Assembly (NCBI GenBank): GCA_913061185.1
Contig: CAJXTI010000029.1
Location: 1 to 46,298, forward strand
Source of the DNA: an uncultured Oceanobacter sp.
Lineage (GTDB): Bacteria > Pseudomonadota > Gammaproteobacteria > Pseudomonadales > Oceanobacteraceae
Length of the DNA stretch: 46,298 bases
Direction of reading: 5' to 3'
Shown: in pieces, positions 33,145-42,517 of the stretch
Numbering within the stretch: position 1 is the first letter of the stretch
How the letters are laid out: each line of letters starts with the position of its first letter
The notes under the pieces: model-generated
The model's database searches: none
Told to the model about the DNA's origin: nothing
Seen by the model: the letters and a program-made list of their open reading frames with translations, nothing else
Position numbers and translations under genes: made by a program

Positions 33145-33282
33145 GGAAGGGCTACCGGTGGAAAAACGGGTGAAAATCAAAGGGCAACATTGTAGCGGGT
33201 ACGGGGAGGAGGTTCACCCTCGGTGGTGATGGTAAACGCGTCGGCGTTGCGGTTCCTCCGATCGATAAACGGCAGTACTTCT

Positions 33283-33312
33283 TCACGACAGCAGCAAGTC
33301 ACGACAGCAGCA
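33283..33312. repeat. 14-bp direct repeat at the menA stop codon
   Basis: TCACGACAGCAGCA occurs at 33283-33296 and 33299-33312, offset by 16 bases, covering the menA stop. It looks like a small tandem duplication of the gene's 3' end. Confidence 0.6.
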
Positions 33313-34168
33313 CCAGCAAGACGGAGCTGGTGCCACAGTAGATCAGTCCGGCTTTGGCGGTCTGGGCTAGCAGGGTATTCAGTTCGCCTCCGCTGAGATG
33401 ATGAATACTGCGGATCAGGTTCAACACCGGTTTCAGGCACAGCAGCACGGGAATCAGCATGAGCCATGGCTGCGGCCAGGCCGCCAGCAGATGGATCAGC
33501 AAGGCAGCTGCAGTAACGCCGAGAAACAGCTGTCGCGTGCCTGCTTCGCCCAGACGTGCCGGTAAGGTGAGCTTGCCGCTGGCACGATCGGTAGGAATGT
33601 CGCGCAGGTTGTTCACCAGTAAAATAGCCACACTGAATAATCCGGCGCTGGTGCCATATAGCAGGGCGGTGAGTGTCAGCTCGCCAGTTTGCAGCCAGTA
33701 GCTGCCCATCACGGCAACCCAGCCAAAGAATATCAGTACCGTGACTTCTCCAAGGCCCACCGAGGCTAATGGCAGTGGACCAGCGCTATAGGCAAATACG
33801 GCCAGCAGGCAGGTGATGCCGACCAGCAGCAGGTTCCAATGGGTCAGTGCGGCCAGTGTCAGGCCACACAACATGGCCATCAGGGTGAATAGTGCCAGTG
33901 CGATCGCCATGGCTTTGGGCGTTATAAAACCGGATTGCACCATCCTGGCGGGGCCTAATCGTGCTTCCGTATCGACACCGTTGAGGCCATCAAACAGGTC
34001 GTTGGCGAGGTTCACCGCAATCTGTAAGGCAATGGCACAAAGTATTGCCAGGCCGAATACCAGGCCATTAATGGTGGTCTCGGTGGACGCAAGTGCAGTG
34101 CCCAGCAGAATCGGGCCAATTGAGGCTGGAATGGTTTTCGGGCGAATGGCTAGCCACCAGTACGACAC
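33299..34168 (-). CDS. menA: UbiA-family prenyltransferase, probable 1,4-dihydroxy-2-naphthoate prenyltransferase
   Basis: A 289-residue polytopic prenyltransferase. The first Asp-rich motif is NLANDLFDGLNGVD and the second NNLRDIPTDRASGK, both Mg2+-diphosphate-binding; the N-terminal WLAIRPKTIPASIGPILLGTA is the MenA type rather than UbiA. MenA attaches the isoprenoid chain in menaquinone synthesis at the inner membrane. The GTG at 34168 is preferred, with AGAGGAA eight bases ahead; an upstream GTG at 34243 would add 25 residues without a ribosome-binding site. No other men genes are in the window. Confidence 0.82.
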   Translation of the reverse strand: MSYWWLAIRPKTIPASIGPILLGTALASTETTINGLVFGLAILCAIALQIAVNLANDLFDGLNGVDTEARLGPARMVQSGFITPKAMAIALALFTLMAMLCGLTLAALTHWNLLLVGITCLLAVFAYSAGPLPLASVGLGEVTVLIFFGWVAVMGSYWLQTGELTLTALLYGTSAGLFSVAILLVNNLRDIPTDRASGKLTLPARLGEAGTRQLFLGVTAAALLIHLLAAWPQPWLMLIPVLLCLKPVLNLIRSIHHLSGGELNTLLAQTAKAGLIYCGTSSVLLVLLS

Positions 34169-34396
34169 GCAGGATTCCTCTGGAAGTGGGATGGTTATTG
34201 GGTTGGTCGTTGCTGTGCGATATGTTAACACCTGGTTTGACACGCCAAAGCCTGATGTTTGAGTGGTTGTAAATCAGCAGACCGCATTCATGAGCAGCTT
34301 ATAACAAAACCTTGCGTTAAATAGGTTCTTGATTTGCACAATGGACGTTAGAGTAAGGTTTGTATTAACCCCGTACCCAATAGCAAGGAGCGCTAA

Positions 34397-35290
34397 ATGC
34401 AGCAAATGGTTTCACAAGTGGTTTTACCCGTTGTCCTGGCACTGATTATGTTTGCCATGGGGCTGGGCTTGACCCGCCAGCACTTTATCGCGGTATTACG
34501 CCAGCCCATGGTGGCGTTGCTGGGTCTGGCATTGCAGATGGTGTTACTGCCACTGATCGCCCTGACTATTATTTTGATATTTAACTTACCGCTGATTGCC
34601 GGTGCAGGACTGTATCTGGTGGCCTTATGTCCGGGTGGTGCCACTTCGAATCTGTTTACTTTACTGGCACGCGGTAATGTGGCGCTGAGTATTTGCCTGA
34701 CGGCGATGACCAGTATGCTGGTGCCGTTTACCTTGCCCTGGTTATTTTCTGTCTATATGCAGGCGGAAGGGGCGGAGATGAGTCAGTTCGGCTTGCCACT
34801 AGGCTTGATGACCAAACAGCTGATCGTGGTGACCCTGGTGCCGGTATTACTCGGGATGGCGATTCGTCATTTTTTTGCAGCTCTGGCTGTTCGGGTCGAG
34901 AAACATATCAAGACCGTGGCGACGTTAGCCATGCTGGCTGTGATCGGATTGCTATTGGCCAGCAACTGGGCATTGCTGGAAACGATGTTCTCGATCAGTG
35001 GCGCTGCCGTTATGACGCTGAGTTTGTCGTCGTTATTGCTGGCATGGAGCGTTGCCCGGCAGTTACAGCTGAGTCAGGCAGACAGTCGCACTATTGCCTT
35101 GGAAGTGGGTGTTCAAAATGCCGGTACGGCGATGATGGTAGCGCTGTCGTTATTGCATCAGCCGGAATTGGCCATGGTGCCGTTGATGTACGGCTTATTG
35201 ATGAACATTCCGGCGTTTGGTTTTATCGGCTGGATTACCCGGCGGGATGACTCTGTGCAGCAAGAGCAGGGGCAACAGCAAGCGGGTTGA
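34397..35290 (+). CDS. bile acid:sodium symporter (BASS)-family transporter
   Basis: A 297-residue inner-membrane protein with about nine to ten helices. Family signatures are the crossover motif CPGGATSNLFTLLARGN and EVGVQNAGTAMMVALS, which form the sodium sites in structurally known members. Bacterial BASS proteins move organic anions such as pantoate or keto acids; the substrate here is unknown. AAGGAG precedes the ATG. It converges with the CNNM gene; the 3' end can form an AGCAAGC/GCTTGCT hairpin spanning the stop. Confidence 0.88.
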   Translation: MQQMVSQVVLPVVLALIMFAMGLGLTRQHFIAVLRQPMVALLGLALQMVLLPLIALTIILIFNLPLIAGAGLYLVALCPGGATSNLFTLLARGNVALSICLTAMTSMLVPFTLPWLFSVYMQAEGAEMSQFGLPLGLMTKQLIVVTLVPVLLGMAIRHFFAALAVRVEKHIKTVATLAMLAVIGLLLASNWALLETMFSISGAAVMTLSLSSLLLAWSVARQLQLSQADSRTIALEVGVQNAGTAMMVALSLLHQPELAMVPLMYGLLMNIPAFGFIGWITRRDDSVQQEQGQQQAG

Positions 35291-35330
35291 AATCCGGCTT
35301 GCTTGTTGTGGCGGCCGGGCTAGCGCGGAC

Positions 35331-36617
35331 TTAGGCGTTCGTTTTGCGTGGCTTGTCCAGCGTCACCCTGACGGCTTTGATCATATTATCCTTGAGCTGC
35401 AAGATCTCGAAGCGGTAACGCCCGATGCGCAAACAGACGGGCGATTCGGGAATATGTTCCAGAATCTCCACAATCATACCATTGATGGTTTTTGGGCCAG
35501 CAATGGGTAAATCCCAATGCATGGTCTTGTTCACATCGCGAATAAAAGCGGTGCCATCAACAATAAAACTGCCATCTTCCTGCGGATGTACATCCGGTGA
35601 ACTGGCCGACAGCACATCGGTGGTGAATTCGCCGACGATCTCTTCGAGAATATCCTCCAGCGTACAAATCCCCTGGACATCACCGTATTCATCAACCACC
35701 AGTGCAATCCGGCGCTGGTTTTTCTGGAAGTTGAACAGCTGGGTATGGAGTGGGGTGCTCTCGGGAATAAAATATGGCTCGCGTGAAGCGGCTTCAATAT
35801 CCTCGCGGGTAAACTCGCCCTGACTCATCACTCGTGCCAGTGAGCGGGCATGAAGAATGCCAATGATGTTATTGATGTCGCCACGATAAATCGGCACACG
35901 GGTGTGTTGTGTGGTACGCAGCAGCTCGACCAATACATCCATGTCGTCGTCCAGATCGACCCCATAGATCTCATTCCGTGGCACCATGATGTCGTTTACC
36001 GTCATCTTTTCCAGATCGAGGATACTCAGCAGCATGTGCTGGTGGCGCTTCGGAATCATCGATCCAGCTTCGCGTACCACCGTGCGCAGCTCTTCTGTGC
36101 TCAGATGATCCGAATTGGTGTTGCTGGTGTCGATGGGAATCAGCTTCAGCAGACCATTGGCAATGGTATTTACAAACCACACAAACGGATGCAAAAACCA
36201 CTGCAGTCCCAGCAGGATAGGGGAGGCCGGGAACGCGATCTGCTCCGGGGCTATAGCTGCCAGGGTTTTGGGAGTCAGCTCAGCAAAAATCAGCACGATC
36301 AGGGTGAACAGAATGGTGTTGACGAAAACGGCGAGATCCGGATTGTCAGGCCACAGCCGTTGACTAATGATGGTCGCCAGCGCCGCAGCGGCAAAGTTGA
36401 CCAGATTATTACCGGTAAGGATCGTGCCGATCAGGCGGTCGGGTTTTTCGAGCAGCTTGGAAGCCAGTTTGGCGCCCTGGTGGTTATTTTTAACCAGATG
36501 CCGCAAACGATAGCGGTTAAGCGACATCATGCCGGTTTCGGAACTGGAGAAGAATCCTGAAAAAATGATCAGTACCGCGAGTATGCCGAACAGCACACTT
36601 AAGGGAACCTCGTTCAA
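35331..36617 (-). CDS. CNNM/CorB-type (HlyC/CorC family) transporter
   Basis: A 428-residue membrane protein. The N-terminal DUF21 domain (about 1-190, four hydrophobic segments) has FSSSETGMMSLNRYRLRHL, TGNNLVNFAAAALAT and ELTPKTLAA; a CBS pair (about 205-330) has DIMVPRNEIYGVD and VVDEYGDVQGICTLEDILEEIVGE; the C-terminal CorC_HlyC domain (about 345-420) has DGTAFIRDVNK. The family (YfjD/CorB) is linked to Mg2+ export or homeostasis. No adjacent ctaA-type partner (YpjD) is present. Confidence 0.92.
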   Translation of the reverse strand: MNEVPLSVLFGILAVLIIFSGFFSSSETGMMSLNRYRLRHLVKNNHQGAKLASKLLEKPDRLIGTILTGNNLVNFAAAALATIISQRLWPDNPDLAVFVNTILFTLIVLIFAELTPKTLAAIAPEQIAFPASPILLGLQWFLHPFVWFVNTIANGLLKLIPIDTSNTNSDHLSTEELRTVVREAGSMIPKRHQHMLLSILDLEKMTVNDIMVPRNEIYGVDLDDDMDVLVELLRTTQHTRVPIYRGDINNIIGILHARSLARVMSQGEFTREDIEAASREPYFIPESTPLHTQLFNFQKNQRRIALVVDEYGDVQGICTLEDILEEIVGEFTTDVLSASSPDVHPQEDGSFIVDGTAFIRDVNKTMHWDLPIAGPKTINGMIVEILEHIPESPVCLRIGRYRFEILQLKDNMIKAVRVTLDKPRKTNA

Positions 36618-36795
36618 GACTGCGTCCTTTGACTATTAAGATTCCGCCATCATAGGGCGCGCATGAAAGCTGTCAACTGAAGAAGGGTGACGGTCTGATC
36701 ATGCAGCCCGGCCTGGCATATTTCTTGGTGTCTGTTGCATCTGTCCGCAGTGCTTTATGTCTGCTTTATGTCGTGCTTTGTTGATAGTGCATGGT

Positions 36796-36813
36796 TGAAT
36801 CATCAATGATTCA
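36796..36813. repeat. 18-bp palindrome 3' of the DUF4870-like gene
   Basis: TGAATCAT-CA-ATGATTCA is a perfect hairpin four bases after the downstream gene's stop, without a T-tract. It may protect the mRNA end or be a weak terminator. Confidence 0.45.
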
Positions 36814-36817
36814 GATG

Positions 36818-37213
36818 TCAACCTTGATCAGCGTAGGCCCGGTTCGATGTTAGCTGAGACAAGCCCTTGACGATTTTGAACACCGTCCAGATAAACGTCC
36901 CCAGTAAAATCAGCCAGCCAATAAAAATAAAGGTAGTCACAATGCCAATCACCGTCATGCCCATCCCCCACCAGAACACTTTGATGATATTGACAAAGTG
37001 ATCCTCAAACAGCGATCCGCGGAAATCATCAATTTTGACCATCGCCCACACCCCGCCAATGACCCAGAACAAGCCGGTAAAGTAGCCAGCACCCAACAGA
37101 CAGTAAGCAATCAGTGCCTGGGTTTTGGCATTGTCGTCTTGCGGCGACAACGGTGGTCTTGGTGGTTTGGTTGCTGGCTGGTGGGGTGATGGCTGGTTTG
37201 GAAAGCCTGACAT
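36818..37213 (-). CDS. DUF4870-like membrane protein
   Basis: A 131-residue protein with a Pro-rich polar N-terminus (about 1-30), two to three hydrophobic segments (LIAYCLLGAGYFTGLFWVIGGVWAM and the pair after FVNIIKVFWWG) and a short polar tail. The layout is like DUF4870/TM2-type small membrane proteins, of unknown function. GGGAGA precedes the ATG at 37213. It is in the same direction as the glutathione transferase gene upstream. Confidence 0.75.
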   Translation of the reverse strand: MSGFPNQPSPHQPATKPPRPPLSPQDDNAKTQALIAYCLLGAGYFTGLFWVIGGVWAMVKIDDFRGSLFEDHFVNIIKVFWWGMGMTVIGIVTTFIFIGWLILLGTFIWTVFKIVKGLSQLTSNRAYADQG

Positions 37214-37262
37214 GGAAATCTCCCGGAATAGTCTGCCTTGGATGGTCGCAGATGTTCCTGGT

Positions 37263-37859
37263 TCACGCCATGGCAATAAATCCGGGCGTCGCTTCAACAC
37301 GGTCAAGCCAGGCCTGGATTGCGGGATAGCGCTCAAGCTCAAAACCGCCTTCATGGGCAACATGGGTATAGGCATAAAGGCTGATGTCGGCATTGGTGAG
37401 CTGGTCACCGCAAAGATAGGGCGTTGCTGCCAATTGTTGTTCCATGACCCCTAGCGCCAGGTAACCGCCAGATTGTTTTGCCTTGTATTCAGCCTGACGT
37501 GATGCGGGCATGCCCTGGTATTTGGCAATAAAACGGGCAACAGCAATGTAGGGTTCGTGGCTGTATTGCTCAAAACACTGCCACTGCTGCATTTTTGCCA
37601 GTGTGAACGTGTCTTTGGGGAGCAAGTCGGAATCCGCCGCCAGATAGTTGATGATGGCGTTGGATTCGCTCAGTGTGCGGCCATCGTCCAGCTCCAGTGT
37701 CGGAATCTTGCCATTGGGGTTTTTGCGTAAAAACGCCGCGCTGCGGGTTTCGCCAGCCAGAATATCCACCGTAATCCACTGATGTGGGATATTCAGCATG
37801 GCGCACACCAGCTGGATTTTGTAACAGTTGCCGGACTGGCTATCGCCGTAGATTTTCAT
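37263..37859 (-). CDS. glutathione S-transferase family protein
   Basis: A 198-residue two-domain GST. The thioredoxin-like N-terminus has MKIYGDSQSGNCYKIQLV, with Ser/Cys near the position of the catalytic residue, NPNGKIPTLELDDG with the conserved cis-Pro, and LSESNAIINYLA binding the glutathione gamma-glutamyl group. The helical C-terminal domain has the LTNADISLYAYTH capping motif. Substrate unknown. GGAGAG stands before the ATG at 37859. Confidence 0.92.
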   Translation of the reverse strand: MKIYGDSQSGNCYKIQLVCAMLNIPHQWITVDILAGETRSAAFLRKNPNGKIPTLELDDGRTLSESNAIINYLAADSDLLPKDTFTLAKMQQWQCFEQYSHEPYIAVARFIAKYQGMPASRQAEYKAKQSGGYLALGVMEQQLAATPYLCGDQLTNADISLYAYTHVAHEGGFELERYPAIQAWLDRVEATPGFIAMA

Positions 37860-37907
37860 ACGCTCTCCTTGCATGGGTGTGTGGCGGGCAGGTGTCCCGC
37901 TGGTTAA

Positions 37908-38369
37908 TCAGCTGGCTCGCTGGAGCAAAATATCAAATTCCTGTTTATTCACCGGCATGATCGACAGCCGATGGCCCTTCTTTACCAAGCCCAGTTCGGT
38001 GATCTCTGGCATGGCCTTGATGGTCTTGAGTGGCAATACGCGGGGGAATGTCTGTTTCAACTTGACGTCCACCCGATACCAGCGCGGCTTTTCCAGCGTG
38101 GCTTTGGGATCATAGTATTTTGATTGTGGATCAAACTGGCTGTGATCGACATAGCCTTCCTGCACCACCTCCGCCAGCCCGGCAATCCCTATTTCTTTAC
38201 AGCTGGAGTGATAAATAAACACCAGATCGCCCGATTTCACCTCGTCACGGAGGAAATTGCGCGCCTGATAATTACGCACGCCATCCCATGGCTCGGTTTG
38301 CTCCGGGCGGGATGCCAGATCATCAATGCCAAAGGCATCCGGTTCTGTTTTAAACAGCCAGTAGTTCAT
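37908..38369 (-). CDS. EVE-domain protein
   Basis: A 153-residue EVE domain (PUA-like fold): MNYWLFKTEPDAFGIDDL, WDGVRNYQARNFLRDEVKSGDLVFIYHSS, GIAGLAEVV, and WYRVDVK. Related proteins bind modified bases such as 5-methylcytosine derivatives; stand-alone bacterial EVE proteins are proposed to act in tRNA modification contexts, and fusions act in defence. No restriction gene adjoins it. Confidence 0.92.
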   Translation of the reverse strand: MNYWLFKTEPDAFGIDDLASRPEQTEPWDGVRNYQARNFLRDEVKSGDLVFIYHSSCKEIGIAGLAEVVQEGYVDHSQFDPQSKYYDPKATLEKPRWYRVDVKLKQTFPRVLPLKTIKAMPEITELGLVKKGHRLSIMPVNKQEFDILLQRAS

Positions 38370-38704
38370 AAGGTGTCGTGGGTGGCCATCATCAAGAAGG
38401 AAGGCTGATTCTGACGTCTGGATTGGCCGCTGTCGAGAGGCTGAGGAAGGGTAAATCTCAACGCAGTAGTGCCAGTTGAAGGCAATGTGAAAGAGGGTGC
38501 TGGTCTGTCTATTTATCTATGGCCTATGGCGTCTATGCGGCTTGGTTGATGGATGACCACAACGGGCTGTAACGACTACTTAGATATATAGCCATAAGAT
38601 GATATATATCATCCTGGCGGAGTTGCTCCGGCCAGGCGGGAAGCCTACTGTGGCAACAGACGAATAGGCAGTTGCTTGAATAACCACCGCAGGAGGTCGT
38701 GAAC
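38370..38704 (+). promoter_or_regulatory. 335-bp region with palindrome and leader hairpin before the DUF2892 gene
   Basis: No gene. GATGATATATATCATC (38598-38613) is a perfect 16-bp palindrome of operator type. It is followed by a 10-bp stem (CCTGG CGGAG TTG CTCCG with CCAGG, 38614-38637) with one bulged base and no T-run. DUF2892/YgaP genes in other bacteria are repressed by ArsR-type regulators (YgaV/BigR) at AT-rich palindromes, so the first is an operator candidate. Confidence 0.45.
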
Positions 38705-38893
38705 ATGCAATGTAATGTCGGTAAGAGTGATCGGATTTTTCGTATCGTCGCAGGCTTGGCAATGATACTGGCGGGTGTGTTTTTTCACTCCTGGTGGGGC
38801 GCTGTTGGTTTGGTGCCATTGGTAACGGCAGCAATGGGCTGGTGCCCGCTGTACGTCGTACTGGGTATAAAAACCTGCAAAGCGCCGGATTGA
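38705..38893 (+). CDS. DUF2892 (YgaP-type transmembrane) protein
   Basis: A 62-residue membrane protein that is a stand-alone version of the C-terminal membrane domain of YgaP: N-terminal MQCNVGKSDRIFRIVAGL, two hydrophobic segments, and the WCPLY signature between and after them with GIKTC at the end. The conserved cysteines suggest sulfur or redox chemistry; no rhodanese gene adjoins. AGGAGG lies eight bases before the ATG at 38705, favouring it over the GTG at 38699. Confidence 0.88.
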   Translation: MQCNVGKSDRIFRIVAGLAMILAGVFFHSWWGAVGLVPLVTAAMGWCPLYVVLGIKTCKAPD

Positions 38894-39101
38894 CCGCAAG
38901 GGCATCGAACGGCTTTAAACGTTAAGGCGGGCAGGAAATTTTTGTCGAGCATCTGGAGTGCCGGGGAATAAGTCAGGAGTTGCCGCCTGCTATTCCCACT
39001 TTGTCATTTTTTAAACTATCGCTAGTACTATAGAATGAGTCAGTTAGACCGGCCAGAGTGTTTCCAGCATTTTGGGCATTCATCGGCATCGAAGGCATTC
39101 T

Positions 39102-42100
39102 GTGATCATTACTCGTTTTCCCCCGCAATACCCTGCTCAGTGGCTGTATTCACTTTTCGCGCTGACGCTCTTGTTTGCGCTCATGCTGAATCCGCTACAG
39201 GCGGCGGAAGCTGATGGTCTGGCAACCGGGTTAGAAGCCGGGCCAGCGGCGAATCTTAATCTCACCGAAGAAGAGCGCACCTGGTTGCTGAACCATCACA
39301 CTATACGGGTGCACAACGAGACCAACTGGGGGCCGTTCAACTACTACGAATTTGGCCGCCCGAAAGGCTACTCCATCGAATTTATGGATCTGCTGGCGGA
39401 AAAACTGGGCATCCAGGTTGAATACATCACCGGGCCGAGTTGGGGTGAGTTTATGGCGATGCTGGGCAAGCAAGAGCTGGATGTGATGCTCAACATCATC
39501 AAAACCGAAAACCGCAGCAAACACATTTTGTTTACCGACCCGTATGTCAATAACCCGCCTGGTATCGTGGTGCGTGATGACAATAACGACATCCGCGACC
39601 TGCGCGACTTGAATGGCCGGGTGCTGGCGATTCCCAAGGGATTTTTCTATCAGGAAATCATTGAGCGCCACTTCCCTGGTATCAAATTGTTGCTGTTGAC
39701 CGATCAGCTGGAAAGTCTCAAGGCGGTATCGTTTGGCCATGCCGACGCCACCATTGGCGGTATCGCTATTCAGAATTACCTGATGCGTAATCATCTGATC
39801 AACAACACCAAGGTGATTGGCGGTATCGACGATCCGCGTTTTGACAATAACCTGCGCATCGGTGTACGACCCGACTGGGGAATCTTGCGTAATATTCTGC
39901 AAAAAGCGCTGGAATCTGTGACCGAACAGGAACGCAATAGTCTGGGTCGCCGCTGGCTCAGTAGTGGCTTGCAGAGCACTCAGGTATTGCAATTGGATAA
40001 AGACGAAAAGGACTTTCTGGCTACTCACCCGGTTTTGCGTGTTCACAACGAAATGGCCTGGCCACCGTTCAACTTTAATGAACAGGGCAAGCCCAAAGGT
40101 TTTTCTATTGACGTGATGAACTTGATCGCCAAAAAAACCGGTTTCCGTATTGAGTACATCAGTGGCCCTGGCTGGAGCGATTTTCTCCACATGATGCACG
40201 AGCGCCAGCTGGATATGATGCTCAATATCGTTAACACCCCGGAGCGACGTGAATATATTCGTTTTACCCGCCCTTATGCGGTGAACCCGAACATTATTGC
40301 CAGTAAAAAAAGCGCCAAATACGAGAGCATCGAAAGCCTGAAAGGCAAAACCGTAGCAATACCCAAAGGCTTCTTTTATGAAGAAGTACTCAGCAAGGAA
40401 CACCCTGAGATCAAACTGCACCTGGTGAAAAATGCAGTTGAAAGTCTCAAGGCCGTCTCGATCGGCAAGGCCGATGCCGCACTGGGCGAAGCCGCCGTCT
40501 TTAACCATCTGATTGCCCGCAATATGCTCAACGACCTCACCATCTCTGGCGAAGTGGACGTCGGTCAGCCAGATCTGGCCAACCTGCGTATTGGCGTACG
40601 TTCCGACTGGCCGATTCTGCAAGGCATCATGGATCGTGCGGTCGACTCGCTCACCCGTGATGAACTGGCAACTATCTCCCAGCACTGGATGGGTAACGAA
40701 AACTACATCGCCCGTCCTGGCAGTGGCCTGGCGCTGACCAATGCTGAAAAAGCCTATCTGGAAAAACAGCCCAACATCACCTTCTGTGCCAACCCCGACT
40801 GGATGCCGCTGGAAAAAATCGGTGAAGGGGGCAAACACGAAGGTATGGTGGCTGATTACCTCGGCCTGATGGCAGATCGGATTGGTATCAGCCTGACACT
40901 GGTACAGACCGACAGCACCGCCCAGTCGCTGGAATACGCCAAGAGCCGCCGCTGTGACATCATGTCGGCCGCGTTTGAAACCCCTGAGGCGGCACGCCAA
41001 CTTAACTTCACCAAACCTTACCTGAGACTGCCGTTGGTGATTGCCATCCAGGAAGACTCGTTATTTGTGGATGGCCTGAAATCCCTCGACCAGCAAACCA
41101 TCGCGGTGCCCAGTGGCTATGGCTTGCTGAAAAAATTGCAACGGGATTATCCGCGTTTGCAGGTGATTGAAGTGCCCAGTATTACCGATGGTCTCCGGCA
41201 AGTTGAGGAAGGCCGGATCTTCGGCATGATTGGTGCCATTGCACCGATTGGCCACGCTATTCGCAAAGACCGCTTTATCGACCTCAAAATTGGCGGGCGA
41301 CTGGATGAAGACTGGAAACTGGCCATTGCCGTGCGCAACGATACGCCGGAGTTGCTCTCCATGTTCAACAAGGCGACCGATTACATTACCGAAGAAGAAC
41401 GATCCAAAGTTTTCCAGCGTTGGGTCGCCGTGAAGTTTGAACAACAAGTGGATTACCACCTGGTCTGGAAACTGGTGGCTGCGGTGCTGGCGATTATGCT
41501 GGCCATCGTCTTGTGGAACTGGAAACTGGCGCGCTTGAACCATCGTCTTAAAACCGAGATGGGACTACGCCATAAAGTCGAACAGCAGTTGCAAAACGCC
41601 AATAACGAGCTCAGCCGTAAAAACAATGAACTGTCGGTACTGTCGACTACCGACAAGCTGACAGGCCTGGCGAACCGCCGTTATATCGAAAGCCAGCTGG
41701 ACACCGTACTGGAAAGCCAGCAAAGCGAACGAAATCCTTTCTCGGTGATGCTGCTGGACATCGACCACTTCAAACAGATTAACGACCAGTACGGCCACCT
41801 GTTGGGAGACGAAGTGCTGAAAAGCATCGCCCGTATTCTGGAAAACAACACCCGTGACACCGACAGAATTGGCCGCTGGGGCGGGGAAGAATTCATGATT
41901 ATTCTGCCCAATACCTCCGCTGCTCTCGCTTACCGCCTGGCAGAAAAATTACGCACCGCCATTGCTGCAGAACAGTTTGAAGACGTCGACCACGTCACCG
42001 CCAGCATCGGGCTGGTCGACAGCAGCATTCCTGGCGAAACCGCACGACAACTGGTACTCAAGGCCGACAACGCGCTTTATTGTGCCAAAAAAGCCGGTCG

Positions 42101-42149
42101 TAACCGGGTGGTTGCCGACAGCGAACAGCCAGCGCTTGATCTGTACTAA
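39102..42149 (+). CDS. diguanylate cyclase with three periplasmic substrate-binding domains
   Basis: A 1015-residue membrane signalling protein. A signal peptide or anchor is at about 8-35. Three tandem SBP_bac_3 (solute-binding) domains follow at about 55-295, 300-535 and 540-770; the first two are near-duplicates (RVHNETNWGPFNYYEFGRPKG against RVHNEMAWPPFNFNEQGKPKG). A membrane helix is at about 783-803, then a coiled coil and a GGDEF domain (about 845-1010) with GRWGGEEF as active site and RDTD five residues before it as the c-di-GMP inhibitory I-site. It presumably converts small-molecule binding into c-di-GMP synthesis. The GTG at 39102 is chosen for the AAGG upstream; the frame extends to a TTG at 39072. 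Confidence 0.92.
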   Translation: MIITRFPPQYPAQWLYSLFALTLLFALMLNPLQAAEADGLATGLEAGPAANLNLTEEERTWLLNHHTIRVHNETNWGPFNYYEFGRPKGYSIEFMDLLAEKLGIQVEYITGPSWGEFMAMLGKQELDVMLNIIKTENRSKHILFTDPYVNNPPGIVVRDDNNDIRDLRDLNGRVLAIPKGFFYQEIIERHFPGIKLLLLTDQLESLKAVSFGHADATIGGIAIQNYLMRNHLINNTKVIGGIDDPRFDNNLRIGVRPDWGILRNILQKALESVTEQERNSLGRRWLSSGLQSTQVLQLDKDEKDFLATHPVLRVHNEMAWPPFNFNEQGKPKGFSIDVMNLIAKKTGFRIEYISGPGWSDFLHMMHERQLDMMLNIVNTPERREYIRFTRPYAVNPNIIASKKSAKYESIESLKGKTVAIPKGFFYEEVLSKEHPEIKLHLVKNAVESLKAVSIGKADAALGEAAVFNHLIARNMLNDLTISGEVDVGQPDLANLRIGVRSDWPILQGIMDRAVDSLTRDELATISQHWMGNENYIARPGSGLALTNAEKAYLEKQPNITFCANPDWMPLEKIGEGGKHEGMVADYLGLMADRIGISLTLVQTDSTAQSLEYAKSRRCDIMSAAFETPEAARQLNFTKPYLRLPLVIAIQEDSLFVDGLKSLDQQTIAVPSGYGLLKKLQRDYPRLQVIEVPSITDGLRQVEEGRIFGMIGAIAPIGHAIRKDRFIDLKIGGRLDEDWKLAIAVRNDTPELLSMFNKATDYITEEERSKVFQRWVAVKFEQQVDYHLVWKLVAAVLAIMLAIVLWNWKLARLNHRLKTEMGLRHKVEQQLQNANNELSRKNNELSVLSTTDKLTGLANRRYIESQLDTVLESQQSERNPFSVMLLDIDHFKQINDQYGHLLGDEVLKSIARILENNTRDTDRIGRWGGEEFMIILPNTSAALAYRLAEKLRTAIAAEQFEDVDHVTASIGLVDSSIPGETARQLVLKADNALYCAKKAGRNRVVADSEQPALDLY

Positions 42150-42517
42150 TCAACGGACTGAGGAATCACGACCTCTGTGTCAGACATGACGCGGAGGTTT
42201 ATCAGCAAGGTGCACAACCAAGGTGCACAACCAAGGTGCACAACCAAAAGTGATCCCAAACACAGGATGGCTCAATATAATCGCTTGGTGACAAACCAGA
42301 TTGCAACTCTACCGTCGTCTATCTACGCGTGCGTATACCGAAATCAGGCAAAGTGATTCGCCTGCTGACCTATCGCCTGTACACTTTATCCGAACGTAAA
42401 AACAGGCCGATAAAGCCACCCAGCAACAAGCAAAACAACACTTGGCCGATCACTTTGGTATCACGCGAAACCGGCGGCACTGATGAGCAAACTGGAATGG
42501 ATCGATAAGGTAACCCT
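42150..42517 (+). other. 368-bp region at the edge of the accessory segment
   Basis: No gene is supported. It contains the 13-bp triple repeat and, on the minus strand, a short hydrophobic open stretch (ending at 42370, with QVLFCLLLGGFIGLFL) that could be the remnant C-terminus of a membrane protein. The promoter for the ATPase gene downstream is not clear. Confidence 0.4.
42207..42245. repeat. three perfect 13-bp tandem repeats
   Basis: The unit AAGGTGCACAACC occurs three times without interruption. Each copy contains the palindrome GTGCAC. The array marks the boundary between the cyclase gene and the accessory region. Confidence 0.9.

Noticed and set aside
39231..41000. 589-codon minus-strand open frame opposite the diguanylate cyclase
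   Set aside because: The plus strand encodes well-defined sensor domains; the antisense frame follows their codon pattern and shows no domain of its own.
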